A DNA stretch of 64,000 nt from assembly GCA_018340805.1 (NCBI GenBank), contig JACMZG010001908.1, positions 12,091,235-12,155,234 of the forward strand, written 5' to 3'. The translations under genes were made by a program, and so were the position numbers. Below, piece by piece: positions 42,400 through 54,130 of the stretch (position 1 is its first letter; each line of letters opens with the position of its first letter). The DNA is from Microvelia longipes (Eukaryota > Arthropoda > Insecta > Hemiptera > Veliidae). Below the pieces are notes generated by a model. It saw nothing but the letters and a program-made list of their open reading frames with translations, did no database searches and was not told the DNA's origin.

Positions 42400-43326
42400 T
42401 ATAGTACGACACTCGGCTAAAATCAATTGACACCCCGCCAAAATCTCAATGCTTTCAACCCTCATTTTTAAATAAAAAAATCCCTTCTTTTATAGTAACA
42501 AAAAATCCCTACTCTGGCAACACTGAAAGTCAGGTTATGTTTTGAATTTTATGATTTGTTATTATTTGATATCGTATTTTTTTATTTTTAAAATTTATTT
42601 ATTTACTTTTTAAGTAGGAATATCGTGTATCTTATAAATTTACCTAAGTGTTGCATTAAATTTGTTCGGCAAGTATGAATTAAGTGAAGTTAAAGTTTTT
42701 GATTACGTATACAATGGATATAATAGTTCTATGATAAAAGTTTGACGATTTTAATAAATCGTCAGCTATAATTACTTTTTTCCAAAATAAACAGCTTTTT
42801 TTTGTGTCATGTTTGTATAATTGAATGCGTATTGTTTCATATTATAAAAATAATATGACACAATATGCATTCATGACTTAAAAAAGTCAAGAATGTCATC
42901 TATTGAAAGACATTGGCATTTTTGAAAAAAATGCTGTCTTTTGGTTGACAGAGCACAGAACCTGCGCTGTACTCTAATAGCAAGAAATGCTTGAAGAATA
43001 CATCAATGTCCATGCGTCAAATATAGGCACTCAGATCATATTACAACTCTGCAACAATTGGATGAATTAAACAGATTGGAATGGAACGAAACGAACTCGA
43101 ACAGATAAATATGCACAATGAGGGAAATAAAAGCGACGCGAGGTTACAAATATTTACAACCAGTGTTGCCTTTTTATGATTTTATTTACGAAAAAGGTAT
43201 TTTTTTATACCGAGGTTGGCATTAAGTGGAGGGGGAAAGAGCGGGGTCGGTCTGAGCCAATAGAATTCTTTCCCTCACAGATTTTTGGCGGGGTGTCAAT
43301 TGATTTTAGCCGTGTGTCGTATTATA
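42400..43326. mobile_element. 927-bp element with 47-bp inverted termini
   Basis: 42,400-42,446 and the reverse complement of 43,279-43,326 share 'GGCTAAAATCAATTGACACC' and 'CCGCCAAAA', with few mismatches and one indel. The outer ends TATAGTACGACAC and TATAATACGACAC would fit a TA target. Weaker inverted similarity continues inward ('ggcaacactg' at 42,517 against 'cagtgttgcc' at 43,162). At 42,823-42,872 there is an internal hairpin with 22-bp arms (two mismatches). No transposase frame exists, so it is a non-autonomous DNA element. Confidence 0.75.
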
Positions 43327-44344
43327 ATAAGCTTATATTTTCTTTGGGAATGTCCTAAAAACCAGTATAAGTTAATCTTGTTACATTTCAAAATTAAAGC
43401 ATAAAAACAGTTATATTAAAGTTTTCAATACTAATAAAAATGATTGGTATTTTATTTTTTAACAATATTTATTTCATTCTGAAAAAATACTTTTAAGAAA
43501 TTTAATGAAATCTAATATTTTATACTTATATCTTTAGCTGTTAGTTTTCATAATTTACTTTTCTATTCATCCATTTTAAACAAATGCCACCAGAGTGCAA
43601 TTGCAAGTACTGAATTATTTTATACTAAGTCTATCAAGACAAATACTCATAGCAATCATACTTGATGTTTTATTATCCAATAAAAATCTTCAAAAAAATA
43701 AAAATGAAAAGAGTAGTAACATTTTTCCTCATTTTCATACTGTCTCATCAATACTATCTATTTAACTTTTGTTTCGATACTATTTTCTATTTTATTGAAA
43801 GGATTTTATTTCCTCGCCTTTGTGACAATTTATGTTTTTCTCTGTAGGTTGAAACGGCTCCGAAATGAGGCACAAGTTAAATGAGAAAGAGAACAACTCA
43901 AGACCAATTTTTCCCAATGGAGTCGTTTTTCCGAAGAGAGCCTAGATCGATTTTGAAATACCAAGACCTTTTTCCGACATTGCCACCGTGGGATATATAT
44001 TTTTCTTTTTTTTAAAAAAAAAACCTCCTATAAATTCTTATATAGTTTGCTTCTCTATAAGGGCGAGGATTAATATTAATCGTATAAAATAAAATACAGA
44101 GAGGCGCAGGTATCCTATGCACAATAAAACGACCAAGTGGTCTAAGGCCTTACGCATTTAACAATCCTCATAGATAAACAGCGATGCTTCTTCAGGTTGG
44201 AGAAGATACCGGCTAGCAAGGTATCTCTTGCACTTACTACGGCAAGCGTAAGAAAGTTAGGAACTAAAACCCAAGAAAAGTGTTTTGCAGAAAAGTCAAT
44301 TAAGTATTTTAATTAGACAAATATGTTGACCCTTAAAGAGTGTT
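43327..44344. other. AT-rich sequence with a tRNA-like scrap
   Basis: 44,131-44,148 'GACCAAGTGGTCTAAGGC' resembles the D-arm/box A of a Leu or Ser tRNA, but no box B or cloverleaf follows. It may be a SINE head fragment. No gene was supported in the rest. Confidence 0.35.
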
Positions 44345-44490
44345 CTTAGAGGATAGTTGAAAATGAGTAGGTACACGTGAAATATCATACTCAACGTTGA
44401 AAAATGAGTAGGAACTCGTGAAACATCATACTCAACGTTGAAAAATGAGTAGGAACTCGTAAAATATCATAATCAACGTTGAAAAATGAG
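44345..44490. repeat. Minisatellite, ~49-bp unit
   Basis: Three copies of 'gaaaaatgagtaggaactcg' + 'tgaaatatcatactcaacgtt'. Confidence 0.9.
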
Positions 44491-44756
44491 TGAGCTTCTA
44501 CTACTTCGCTGAAATAAATGAAGTGTGAGTGAACTTCTACAACTTCACTGAAATAAATGAAGTGTGAGTGAGCTTCTACTACTTCGCTGAAATAAATGAA
44601 GTGAGAGTGAGCTTCTACTACTTCACTGAAATAAATGAAGTGTGAGTGAGCTTCTACTACTTCACTGAAATAAATGAGGTGTGAGTGAGCTTCTACTACT
44701 TCGCTAAAATAAATGAAGCGTGAGTGAGCTTCTACTACTTCGCTGAAATCCCCACT
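44486..44756. repeat. Minisatellite, ~40-bp unit
   Basis: Nearly seven copies of 'gtgagtgagcttctactact' + 'tcgctgaaataaatgaa'. It directly follows the 49-bp array, and both share the word 'atgagt'. Confidence 0.92.
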
Positions 44757-45311
44757 TCTTAATTTAACATAACAGGTGAGTCCAGAAAATATTTGTGATC
44801 AGGATGTGTGAAGATTGTATCTGGGCAGCAAGGAACAATTAATCATCAGCAAAGGATACATGGGCCGTAGAAAGGTGTTCCAAAGGTCTAAGGTAGAACC
44901 GAAACTTAGACATTTGATAAAAACAGTCTTCATTCCATTCCATGCTATTTATGTAGAGAAAAAAATAAATTAAGATATATAATGAATCAAATTTTAATTA
45001 ATGTTTGGATTAATTTAAAATAACTAATAATTTTAAATTGATTTTTCCCAATTTAAACATCGTTAAAGTATTTTATTTAAAAACATAATTTCCACTGGAT
45101 TTTGTTTGTACAACACTGATATATTAATCAACGATAAACTGAAAATTACTTTTTAAGCACTCTTTGATGTCGTGTTTTATCCGGCTTTAATAAAAAATAG
45201 CTTTGGACAAATACATAAACAATCTAACAAAATGTTTCAAATTTGGAAATGAATAATTCACTTATTTTTCAAAGAATATGAATACTCTTAATTATATTTT
45301 TATAATTGATT
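44757..45311. other. AT-rich sequence with no feature
   Basis: No gene or repeat supported. Confidence 0.5.
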
Positions 45312-45577
<266 letters not shown>

Positions 45578-45578
<1 letters not shown>

Positions 45579-46449
45579 TACTGTCCATAGAAAGAAAAAG
45601 TGTGGGGTTCCCCCTTAAAATGCGAAACTAAGATTACGCCAGAATTATTAATTTCAGACGTCATTTTTGATTTTGATCACCGTATACTGTAAGCTTCAAA
45701 ATTTTTGTATACTTTGTAAAGTTTCCACATGATATGTACTGAATAGTTTCAACGATAGCTCCACTTGCTTCATTTGATTTTGGTGCTTCGATTAGCTACG
45801 TATAAGTAGGACTATTTATACGCACTCCTGAACTTCGGTCCCGCAATGCAGGCCACTTCATTAGCAATTTTAAGAAAAGAGAATTTACTTTAAGAAATTT
45901 AATAATTAAGAAAATTCGTTTAAAAAGAAATAAGAGAAACGAATTCGTCCTTGCAGATTAATAATATCTCCAGAGAGATGCACCTTATTCTGACATTTTC
46001 AAACAAAAAAATATTCACAGGAAAAAGCAGATTTAATAAAATATCTAACTTAAAGAAAGAAGAAGAAAAGAAATGATCACAAAAACATCAAGGCGTCATT
46101 CCAACACACCCGACCTTGATATTTAGATCTTCTTTATGTTATTCGAAACATATTTTTGGGAACATCTTTTCTTTGCTTAATTTTATTACTTTCTGTCCAA
46201 ATTTGAGAAACTGGTTTTTTATCAAGCACTGTTCTTTATTGTAATGTTACAATGTCATGTTATATAATATATTAGTTTAATATTATATCGTAGTACTTTA
46301 TACAACGATTTTATTGAATAATTTGCATCAATATTTATAGGTTTCATATTTAATTGTGAAGTTCTCTGTAAACATTTCCGAATAAAGGTTCGCTACCTAG
46401 TTGGTAGCATAGATTCGCTGGGGCATGTTTTCTTAGTTTTATCTCTAAA
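45578..46449. other. Unassigned sequence, possible decayed D1
   Basis: 45,590-45,790 has faint D1-like order ('aagtgtggggttc', 'cgccagaattattaattt', 'caccgtatactgtaagcttc'), too weak to assert. No gene supported. Confidence 0.35.
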
Positions 46450-46680
46450 AACAGATACGAGGTACCTCAGAACTTATCCTCACTCCATCAGATTCGCTAT
46501 GCCAATCCTAACCACTTGGGATTCGCTTCGCACGTCCTCAGATTGTAAACACATTCGTTTTATTACCATCTGTCACCCATCCAGGCACTGAACACACTTG
46601 ATGCTGCTTTACTTTTATGATCCAACAAAAGCCCTAGATGTACTTGATACGAAACTTAGTATACTTATTTATTACATAAA
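46450..46680 (-). repeat. D1 repeat, 3' half with 5S-like cassette
   Basis: Read on the minus strand: body 'aagtatactaagtttcgtat', then 'GGATCATAAAAGTAAAGCAG', 'CATCAAGTGTGTTCAGTGCC' and 'TGGATGGGTGACAG' (5S-like). Then come TGCGAAGCGAATCCC and 'GAGGTACCTCGTATCTG' at the D1 terminus. Confidence 0.75.
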
Positions 46681-46734
46681 GAATTATAATATTGCAATTA
46701 TTGTTGTGATATTAATAACAATAATAATAATAAT

Positions 46735-46994
46735 AATGTTAAATCAATCTGCCTCCGTAGCCGCGGTCGTACAGTACTGGACTTCGGCACCGGAGGTCCG
46801 GGGTTCACAGCCCGGGCTATCCTCTCAGTTTTTATGAATAGAATTTGATGTAACAAGATTTCGCCAACTTTAGCTTTACTTTAAGCATAGTAAATGTGAC
46901 CCACCCGAGGTGGTTCCCGCAGGGCGAATACCCTAAAAGACCGAAAGGCCGTAAAACGGGCATTAATATTATTATTATATATATAATGTTGAAT
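46735..46994 (+). mobile_element. SINE A, copy 2
   Basis: The body 46,745-46,984 is flanked by AATGTTAAAT (46,735-46,744) and AATGTTGAAT (46,985-46,994), a 9/10 target duplication. The head 'CCGTAGCCGCGGTCGTACAG' and box B GGGGTTCACAGCCC match copy 1. The body and ATT-rich tail match as well. The two copies differ by scattered substitutions only. Confidence 0.87.
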
Positions 46995-47124
46995 TAGTCC
47001 GTACCACCCTTTTACCAGTGGGAACACTGACAATAATAAAACAAAATGTAGTAATAAAGAATTGCACCAAATTTAAACACAATTGGACTATTTTTCGAGT
47101 TTTTACAATCCTTTAAAAGAACTT

Positions 47125-47205
47125 ATTCTAATGCTGATAATGAGATGAAACTTAGCACATATATTGGTCTTATATATGACATGCGTGCCAAATCTCAAAA
47201 CGATT
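47125..47205 (-). repeat. D1 fragment
   Basis: 'gaaacttagcacatatattg', 'gtcttatatatgacatgcgt' and 'gccaaatctc' match the minus-strand D1 copy at 18,572-18,640. Confidence 0.65.
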
Positions 47206-47525
47206 TAGGTGAATCAAGAGAAATATTGTATAGAAAGAGGAAATAGTTATTCAACGACATTAGAATGGTTTCAAGACCTTAATAGTGAAACATTATTCTA
47301 CCATGGTGGCAAAATCGAAATAATCAGTAAATTTATTCTCTACTATATATATTACAAAAGAGTAAATTTCATGGACTGGTATTTTGTAAAATATTTATAA
47401 TTAAAATTTTGGACTGCAGTCTTGGAAAATTTTAATTTTATATTATAGTAAATAGAATATTATTTATAACACGACTTATAACTAATGACACGACAAATCA
47501 GTAGCGGCATGATTACATTAAGTTA
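47206..47525. other. AT-rich sequence with no feature
   Basis: The 63-codon frame at 47,209-47,400 has no recognised motif. Confidence 0.4.
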
Positions 47526-47527
47526 TA

Positions 47528-47595
47528 AAATAATAATGCCCGTTTAGAGCCTTGCAGCCTATCAAAGATAACCCCCTGCGGAAACCATCATCTAC
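47528..47595 (-). mobile_element. SINE B, 3' end fragment
   Basis: 'aataataatgcccgtttaga', 'gccttgcagcctatcaaaga', 'taaccccctgcggaaacca' is the reverse of the SINE B tail. It is followed at 47,603-47,640 by an AGCGAAT...ATTCGCT imperfect hairpin. Confidence 0.7.
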
Positions 47596-47649
47596 TTCAT
47601 TAGCGAATATTTTTCAATGAAAATTCGCTAAAATTAGCGAAATCAAATG

Positions 47650-47895
47650 GAGCCGCTCCGTGGTCAAGGTCGTTAAAGCGTCAGTTATTAAACTGATCTC
47701 TGACACTACGGAGGTCTGGGGTTCGCATCCCAAGTTACGCTTTCAGTACTTGTAAGACAATTGTTCAAATAAATTGTCGCCAACTTTAGAATACAACTTG
47801 AAGCGTAAAGGTTGCCACAACCACACGAAGTGGTTCCCGCAGGGGTTATCTCTAATGAGCCATTAGGCTCTAAACGTACATTATTATTACCGGCA
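47650..47895 (+). mobile_element. SINE B, full-length copy
   Basis: tRNA-like head 'CCGCTCCGTGGTCAAGGTCG' (box A position) and GGGGTTCGCATCCC (box B). The body 'attgtcgccaactttagaat' and 'cgaagtggttcccgcagggg' ends in 'cattattatta'. The words TCGCCAACTTTAG and GGTTCCCGCAGGG are shared with SINE A, while heads and tails differ. The minus-strand 87-codon frame across it is not a gene. Confidence 0.82.
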
Positions 47896-48885
47896 AATAC
47901 CGATAGACTTGTTTCCGCAGAAACATGAAATGTCATTATACGTATAGGGATCTTGCTAAAAGTAATCATAATTTTGATAAGAAATTAGAGTGATATATGG
48001 CTCTAAAAAACTGATGAACTAAATCTAACCATGCATTTAACTCAATTTTGCAAATATCCAAGACAATCATTTAAGTTTTCAAAAAAAGTTGCCAAGACAA
48101 ATTTTGAACGTTCTAGAAAAAACTTAAAATGAAAGATTTTCTATTGGTTTTCGAAATAAAAGAATTTACATGTTAAGTCTAACCTTTTTAATTAGCGTCA
48201 CCTTTAAATTATAATTAAATTAATATTTTAAGAAAATTAGTATAATTTAGTTTTTTTTTTAAGAAACAGAAAAAAGCCTTACCAACGAAAGGAAAAGCCC
48301 ATCCTCTGTTAAAACTATTATTTTTATCAAAACCAATTCCATAAATTAAATACTTCACGGGATATAAATTAAACATAGGTCTTTTATAAAGAAAAATAAT
48401 AACTTTGTTATTTCAATTCGAAAAATTTTCCTAAGATGCTAAAAACGACGCTCTTTTCAAGCTATTTCAAAAACAACATAACAGTAAAAATTAGTTAAAA
48501 ATGACAAAAAAAATTCTTAATAGAAATTATACTCCGAATCAAGGATTTTTGTGACGTAATAATAATGTAAAGTAGAATACATATTATAAATCTTGAATTT
48601 TTACAACTGTAAATAATAAAAAAATATTAAACAAAACAAAATTAAGCCGCAAATTTTAAGTCTAAATTTTATGTACAGGAAAGAGAAAAATATCGAATGA
48701 ATGATTTTCATTCATTCACAATTCATTCATTTCCCATCACTCTATTTTTAAATATCAAAAATATACAAAATTTTTTTTTTATTGTTTCATGTTAATACAT
48801 AAGTTAAACCTAACTTAATCTCACTTAATCTAACTTAATCTCAAGGAATGTTGTAGTAAAAAAATGTCTAGTATATAATAATGCT
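47896..48885. other. AT-rich sequence with no gene
   Basis: No gene supported. 'gaatgaatgattttcattcattcac' near 48,695 is a small palindromic ATTC repeat. Confidence 0.5.
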
Positions 48886-49130
48886 CACGAGTAAAGCCTT
48901 GCAGCCTATCACAGGTAAACCCTGTAGGAACCACTTCAGATGGTGGTGGCAACCGTTACGCTCAAAATGTAATCTAATGATGGCGATAATTTATTCAAAC
49001 AAAAATCTTTCATAAACTGAAAGCTTAACCTGGGATGTGATCCATAGACCTCCGTGGTGTCAAAGGACACTATTACAAAGACTATACAACGCTCTAACGA
49101 TCTCGATTACGGAGGTGAGATCATGGAAAT
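48886..49130 (-). mobile_element. SINE B, minus-strand copy
   Basis: The reverse complement gives 'ctccgtaatcgagatcgtta', box B region 'GAGGTCTATGGATCACATCC', body 'aaattatcgccatcattaga', 'tgaagtggttcctacagggt' and tail 'gctgcaaggctttactcgtg'. It matches the SINE B copy at 47,650 throughout, with a mutated box B. Confidence 0.8.
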
Positions 49131-49253
49131 CAGTATAATTGACTTTAAAGTATAGAAGAATTTCTGAGGCTAAAGCAGAAACTAAACATTTTATTAAGCT
49201 ATAAATTGTTAGAAAGAAAACGAGCAAATACAAAGAAGTATATTGAAAATGTG

Positions 49254-49424
<171 letters not shown>

Positions 49425-49742
49425 ATTTGATACTACCGAGTCTTGCAAACATGAATAGCTGACAAAATATAACTGTGCGAGAGACCCCTAGGAAATGTAA
49501 CAAGCAAAATGCAATGCTACATCTGGGAACTGTTCTATCATTTGACATTCATCAACATTAATGGCTCGACATAGTGTCATGTCCCACTCTGTTTCGTAAC
49601 GTCTAACTCATCAGGGCACTGACAGAGCTTTAACTCACTCTGACCTTCAATTAAAATTCCTAAGAATATGATATGAAATATTTACCAGAGATTAGCGGGG
49701 CTCTCTTACCGCCATCATGCTTGGCAAGGAAAACATATATTG

Positions 49743-49745
<3 letters not shown>
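49425..49745 (+). mobile_element. W repeat, single full unit
   Basis: ~320 bp from 'catttgatactaccgagtct' through 'aactgtgcgagagacccct', 'aggaaatgtaacaagcaaaa' and 'aacgtctaactcatcagggc' to 'gcaaggaaaacatatattga'. It matches 29.8-30.2 kb. It lies between two (TA)n tracts, so TA repeat appears to be part of the unit junction. No protein content; no clear RNA polymerase III boxes. Confidence 0.82.

Positions 49746-49815
<70 letters not shown>
49746..49815. repeat. (TA)n tract right of the W unit
   Basis: About 70 bp of TA repeat. Confidence 0.95.
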
Positions 49816-49817
<2 letters not shown>

Positions 49818-49819
49818 GA

Positions 49820-50135
49820 AAAATATTCCGCGTTTGTGAAAGATTTGCTGAATTATTTTTAAGGCTAAATGATAGATAAAAATTATTTTTCGGATAACAC
49901 AAAGACCTACTGATGGATTTTTTACCAAGTTTCAACTCTCTAGCATAAATACAAGGGGAGCTACGATAATAAAAGACATACACATATAGACAGACCACTT
50001 GGTGAAAACCACTCAGGATGTCTTAAAAACACCTGAAACGGATAATTCAGGAGACATTCCAGTTTTTGAATTTTTGAAAAAGACAAAACTTTTCCTATAT
50101 ACCAACGGTATTAATGAGGAAGAAAAAAAAATGGG
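49820..50135 (-). repeat. D1 repeat body, minus strand
   Basis: The reverse complement carries D1 landmarks in order: head 'ataccgttggtatataggaa', 'aattatccgtttcaggtg', 'agtggttttcaccaag', 'tagctccccttgta', 'gctagagagttgaaacttgg'. Its head faces the plus-strand D1 copy at 50,641. Confidence 0.75.
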
Positions 50136-50640
50136 ATCTTTAGGTGTTAAAAAGTGTTAAAAAAAGTGTAACTTAAAAAACACTTTTTACATTTATTGCT
50201 ATTCCTAAACTTCCTTTTTACATAACAGAGGAAAGGAAAATAATATTAATATTAAGGATAATAAATGGTAAGTTGTTTCGCTTAGAACCCTAACAATACT
50301 GAGCCCTTTATGTTATCACTGAGCTATAATCCCCTTTGTAACATTATTTTGTAAAGGGCACAACAATTCTGAAGAACTTAGATTTGGTATAATGTTAGAC
50401 CATTGTCCTAGACCAGTTTTGAACCCAGTATAAACATTGGTCAGAACCATTGTTCAGTAAGAAACCAAGAAATAACGATAATAATAAAAATGTAATAAAA
50501 ATAAACTGTTGGATATAATTTTTCAAGAAAACTCTTTCTTAACCTGAAAAAAGAAGAGTAGAGATTTAATAAATAACACAATACGCTTCAAGTTTCACTA
50601 CATTTTTTGAAAATCGAGTATAATCTTTTTACTTCACCTT
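50136..50640. other. AT-rich spacer between facing D1 copies
   Basis: No gene or repeat supported. Confidence 0.5.
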
Positions 50641-51180
50641 ATTTATGAGTAAGTAGTAGTTATATAGGATAAGTATTGTGTTTGCGAAAAATCCAAAACC
50701 GGGATGATATCTTAAATTATCCGTTTCAGGTGATTTTGAGACCTCCCAAGTGGTTTTAATACATTTTTCTGTCTATAAGTGTGTGTTTGTTATCATCGCA
50801 TCTTCCAGTGTATTTGTGCTAGAGATTTGAAACTTGGTAAAAAAATTAATCTTTAGGTCTTGTCGTTTACTCCCCGCAATAATGGCTCCAAGAAAACTTT
50901 GAAAAATCATAAGACGCGAAAAAAAATTGTCAATCGGTTTGAAATTTGGCACACCTGTAGCTTTATATAAGATCAACGTATGTGCTAAGTTCTATTTTAT
51001 AATTAATAATTTTAAAAAATCGGAAAATAATCTAGTTGAGCTGGAATTAGGTAAAAGTTAATCCCTTTACGTAATAAACAAGTATAGTCTATTTTGTTTT
51101 AATAGGGCAAATATATCTATGGTATTTGTTGGATCATCAAAGTTAAGCAGATCATAAAAAGGATCGTTGGGATAAGACGA
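50641..51180 (+). repeat. D1 repeat body with 5S-like scrap
   Basis: Head 'ataggataagtattgtgttt', then 'aaaaccgggatgatatctta', 'ctccccgcaataatggctcc', 'gaaatttggcacacctgtag', ending 'GGATCATCAAAGTTAAGCAG' at about 51,131-51,150. The 5S-like cassette is cut short here and replaced by 'atcataaaaaggatcgttgg', unlike the other D1 copies. Confidence 0.75.
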
Positions 51181-51470
51181 ATGTATTTACTGTCTGAGGA
51201 CGAGCGAAGCGGATTCGAAGACTTGTTGCGATATAAATTGGCGATTTATATATTCTGAGGACAAGCGAAGCGGATCCGAAGAGATGTTGCGGTATAAATT
51301 TGGCGATTTGTATATTCTGAGGACAAGCGAAGCGGATTCGAAGACTTGTTGCGATATAAATTGGCGATTTATATATTCTGAGGACAAGCGAAGCGGATCC
51401 GAAGAGATGTTGCGGTATAAATTTGGCGATTTGTATATCCTGAGGACAAGCGAAGCGAGTTAGAAGTAGT
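51181..51470 (+). repeat. 60-bp tandem units inside the D1 tail
   Basis: Four to five units of 'attctgaggacaagcgaagc' + 'ggatccgaagagatgttgcg' + 'gtataaatttggcgatttgt', alternating two variants (GGATTC...ACTTG and GGATCC...GATGT). Each carries AGCGAAGCG. Together with the D1 tail this produces a spurious 184-codon minus-strand frame. Confidence 0.9.
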
Positions 51471-51740
51471 GACTTCTTCTTCTTCTTAATTTCTCTTTTT
51501 TCTTGTCTATACCAGCAAGGTATGGCTGACAATACTATCTTTATTTTTTTTCCTTTGTTGGTGATTGAGCGATGTATAATTCGCTTTATACTGGTACAAG
51601 TTCGCTGGGCTCTTGTTAGGTCCTTTTCTCGTTTCTTGAGAAGTAGTGACGATGAGCGTAGCGAATTTGATCGGGAGAAAAAAAGTTTCGAGGTACCGTG
51701 TATCATTTTTTACGGATTACGCTTAGGACGGTCTGATTAA
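51471..51740 (+). repeat. D1 terminal segment
   Basis: Ends with 'gatgagcgtagcgaatttga', 'tcgggagaaaaaaagtttcg' and 'aggtaccgtgtatc', the D1 terminus seen at 16.7, 30.7 and 46.5 kb. 28 bp beyond, at 51,769, 'GCCAACGACCATA' equals the usual first 13 nt of arthropod 5S rRNA, possibly by chance. Confidence 0.65.
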
Positions 51741-52469
51741 GCTAAAACCGGTCTTAATCGATTTAACATGCCAACGACCATAAAATTTCCCTTGTCCCCA
51801 TAACTAGCTACTTGGTTAAAGTCTTGTTAGACTTAAAACTCTAAAAAATAGCATTTTTATATTCAAAATATAAAAATAGCTGTTTTAAGACGCCATGTTG
51901 AACATGGGTTAAAATCAGTTTTCCTCTTATATAGGATTTGATGTTGGAACGATATTTTATATTAATGAATCACTATTGATAATTTACCAAATATTATCAT
52001 ATTTAATTTGTCACCAAGCTATTGCTAAAAGAGTATACAAAGGATATATCAGAGCATTTTCATTTTAGTATATTTTGACTTCATAATAATCGGTATGGCC
52101 AAAAGGTAAGTACTAAGTACTTAAGTCTTATAAATTAAAGTACTTAACTAAGTAATAAATAACACGCTGACAAATAAGACAAATTTGAAGCTAAAAACAT
52201 ATACTGTTATGAAAGTGACCTTTGCAAAATATCAATAACCGCTTGGCAAGTGGATGCAGTAAAGAAATATTGCACTTTTATTAATTATGAACAATTTGAT
52301 TTGTTGAGGGAATATAAAGGTGAAACGTAAATGGGGTGTCCAAAGTCCCGCCATTTCACTACAATGGTAATTAATTTAATCAAAAACGGCTTGAAACCTG
52401 ATCGGCCATCATCAGTGTTAAAGAAAAGAGTTATGACATAATGACTGAGACTCTAATTTGTCTTAGCCG
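51741..52469. other. AT-rich sequence with no gene
   Basis: No gene or repeat supported. 'gtgacctttgcaaaatatc' to 'ggcaagtggatgc' (52,200-52,260) is slightly less AT-rich but has no motif. Confidence 0.45.
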
Positions 52470-52583
52470 TAATACATAGAATCACTTACATCTATATATT
52501 GTTCTCCCCGGCACTGATGATGACGTTTACACGACTAAGAACCGTATGTATCTATCATAATACATATAATCACATACATCTAT

Positions 52584-53519
52584 ATATTGTTCTCTCCGGC
52601 ACTGACGATGTTGTTTAATAATAATAATAATATATTTATTTGAACAGATACACATATTTACATGTTTTGCTCTTGTCAAAAGTTAGCAATTACAAAGAGA
52701 AAAAAAAACATTTTTTTAACAAGATAAAAATTAAAAATTAAATAACAATATTTTTACTTAAAAATTCATTAACTGAGTAAAATATATTCTCACTTAAGTA
52801 AAGCTTTAAATTATTTTTAAACTTCTTACTAGGGAGTGCTATCGTTTCTTCTTTAAGCTTATTTAATATTTTAATTCCAATATATTGTCGAGAAGTGCTG
52901 GAGAGTTTGAGGCGATGGCATGGTAAGTTAATTTTATAAATACTTCTGGTAGAATAGCTATGATTTTTCTTGGCTAGCTCATTATACTCACTGTGAACTT
53001 CAACTGCCGCTGCTAATATAAATATAGCAGGTAAAGTAAGTACTTTAAGTCTCTTAAATAAAGGAATGCAGCTTTCATCCCACTTGGCCTTACAAATTGC
53101 TCTAATGGCTTTTTTCTGCACCAGCAGAACTTGATGAGCATGCGGAGAGTTTCCCCAGGCCGTAAACGCAGTAAGTAAGTAGAGAGTGAAAGTGTGCGTA
53201 GTAAACTTTAAGTACTGTACTCGTATCAAGATGTAAACTCAATTTTCTCAATAGATAAACTACTGAAGACAACCTCTTAACTAGAGCTTCACACTGAGGT
53301 TTCCACGACAGAGACTGGTCAATAAGGACTCCTAAAATGTTAAGAGGTACGGCAGTGTGAGATGTTCTCTTTAAGGTAAGTAGCAGTTTTTGGTTTTTGT
53401 TTTCATTTAACTGTAGCATGTTACAATTGAACCAATCCTTAACTCTTAAAACAGCTTTCCTCATGCTTTCCCTTAAGGCATTTCTATATTGTTCTCTCCG
53501 GCACTGACGATGTTGTTTA
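52584..53519 (-). mobile_element. 5'-truncated LINE with 34-bp target duplication
   Basis: The insert 52,618-53,485 is flanked by identical 34-bp segments at 52,584-52,617 and 53,486-53,519. Both carry the variant GATGTTGTTTA that no other satellite unit in the window has, which argues for target duplication rather than ordinary array repetition. The 3' end (left, because the element is on the minus strand) is a short (ATA)n tract at 52,618-52,632. Only the C-terminal part of the RT ORF remains. Confidence 0.85.
52738..53464 (-). pseudogene. LINE RT C-terminal region, one frameshift
   Basis: The first frame (53,464 down to about 53,175) has the RT thumb-like L-Q-L-N-E-N-K and L-G-V-L-I-D-Q-S-L-S-W words. 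The second (about 53,180 down to 52,738) has W-G-N-S, V-Q-K-K-A-I-R-A-I, L-T-L-P-A-I-F-I and Y-S-T-R. The two frames overlap by 128 bp, and the conserved sequence moves from one to the other near 53,175, so a single indel separates them. The catalytic F-A-D-D region is absent (5' truncation). It is a different family from the 38.5-40.5 kb LINE, though of the same Jockey/CR1-like group. Confidence 0.85.
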
Positions 53520-54130
53520 CACGACTACGACCCTAATTTGTCTCTATCATAATACATAAAATCACATACATCTATGTATTGTTCTCTCCGGCACTGACGA
53601 TGATGTTTACACGACTACGACCCTAATTTGTCTCTATCATAATACATAAAATCACATACATCTATGTATTGTTCTCTCTGGCACTGACGATGACGTTTAC
53701 ATGACTAAACCCTAATTTGTCTCAATGATAAAACATAGAATAACTTAAATGTATATATTTTTCACTCCGGCACTGACGATGATGTTTACACGACTACGAC
53801 CCTACTTTGTCTCAATCATAATTCGTAAAATCACATACATCTATGTATTGTTCTCTCCGGCACTGACGATGATGTTTACACGACTACGACCCTAATTTGT
53901 CTCTATCATAATACATAAAATCACATACATCTATGTATTGTTCTCTCCGGCACTGACGATGACGTTTACATGACTAAAACCCTAATTTGTCTCAATGATA
54001 AAACATAGAATAACTTAAATCTATATATTGTTCTCTCCGGCACTGACGATGACGTTTACATGACTAAGACCCTAATTTGTATATCACGATACGTAGTATC
54101 AATCACACCTATATATATTTCTCTCTGCCA

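Larger units (their letters stand above)
52470..54130. repeat. 90-bp satellite array, split by a LINE
   Basis: About nine units of 'acatctatgtattgttctct', 'ccggcactgacgatgatgtt', 'tacacgactacgaccctaat', 'ttgtctctatcataatacat', 'aaaatcacat'. The array runs 52,470-52,617 and continues at 53,486-54,130 after the LINE. Units vary at the GATG(A/T/C)(T/C)G site, which helps to place the insertion. Confidence 0.92.

Noticed and set aside
51152..51706. 184-codon minus-strand frame with internal repeats
   Set aside because: It runs through the 60-bp tandem units and the D1 tail. The repeated peptide is a result of the 60-bp period, a multiple of three.
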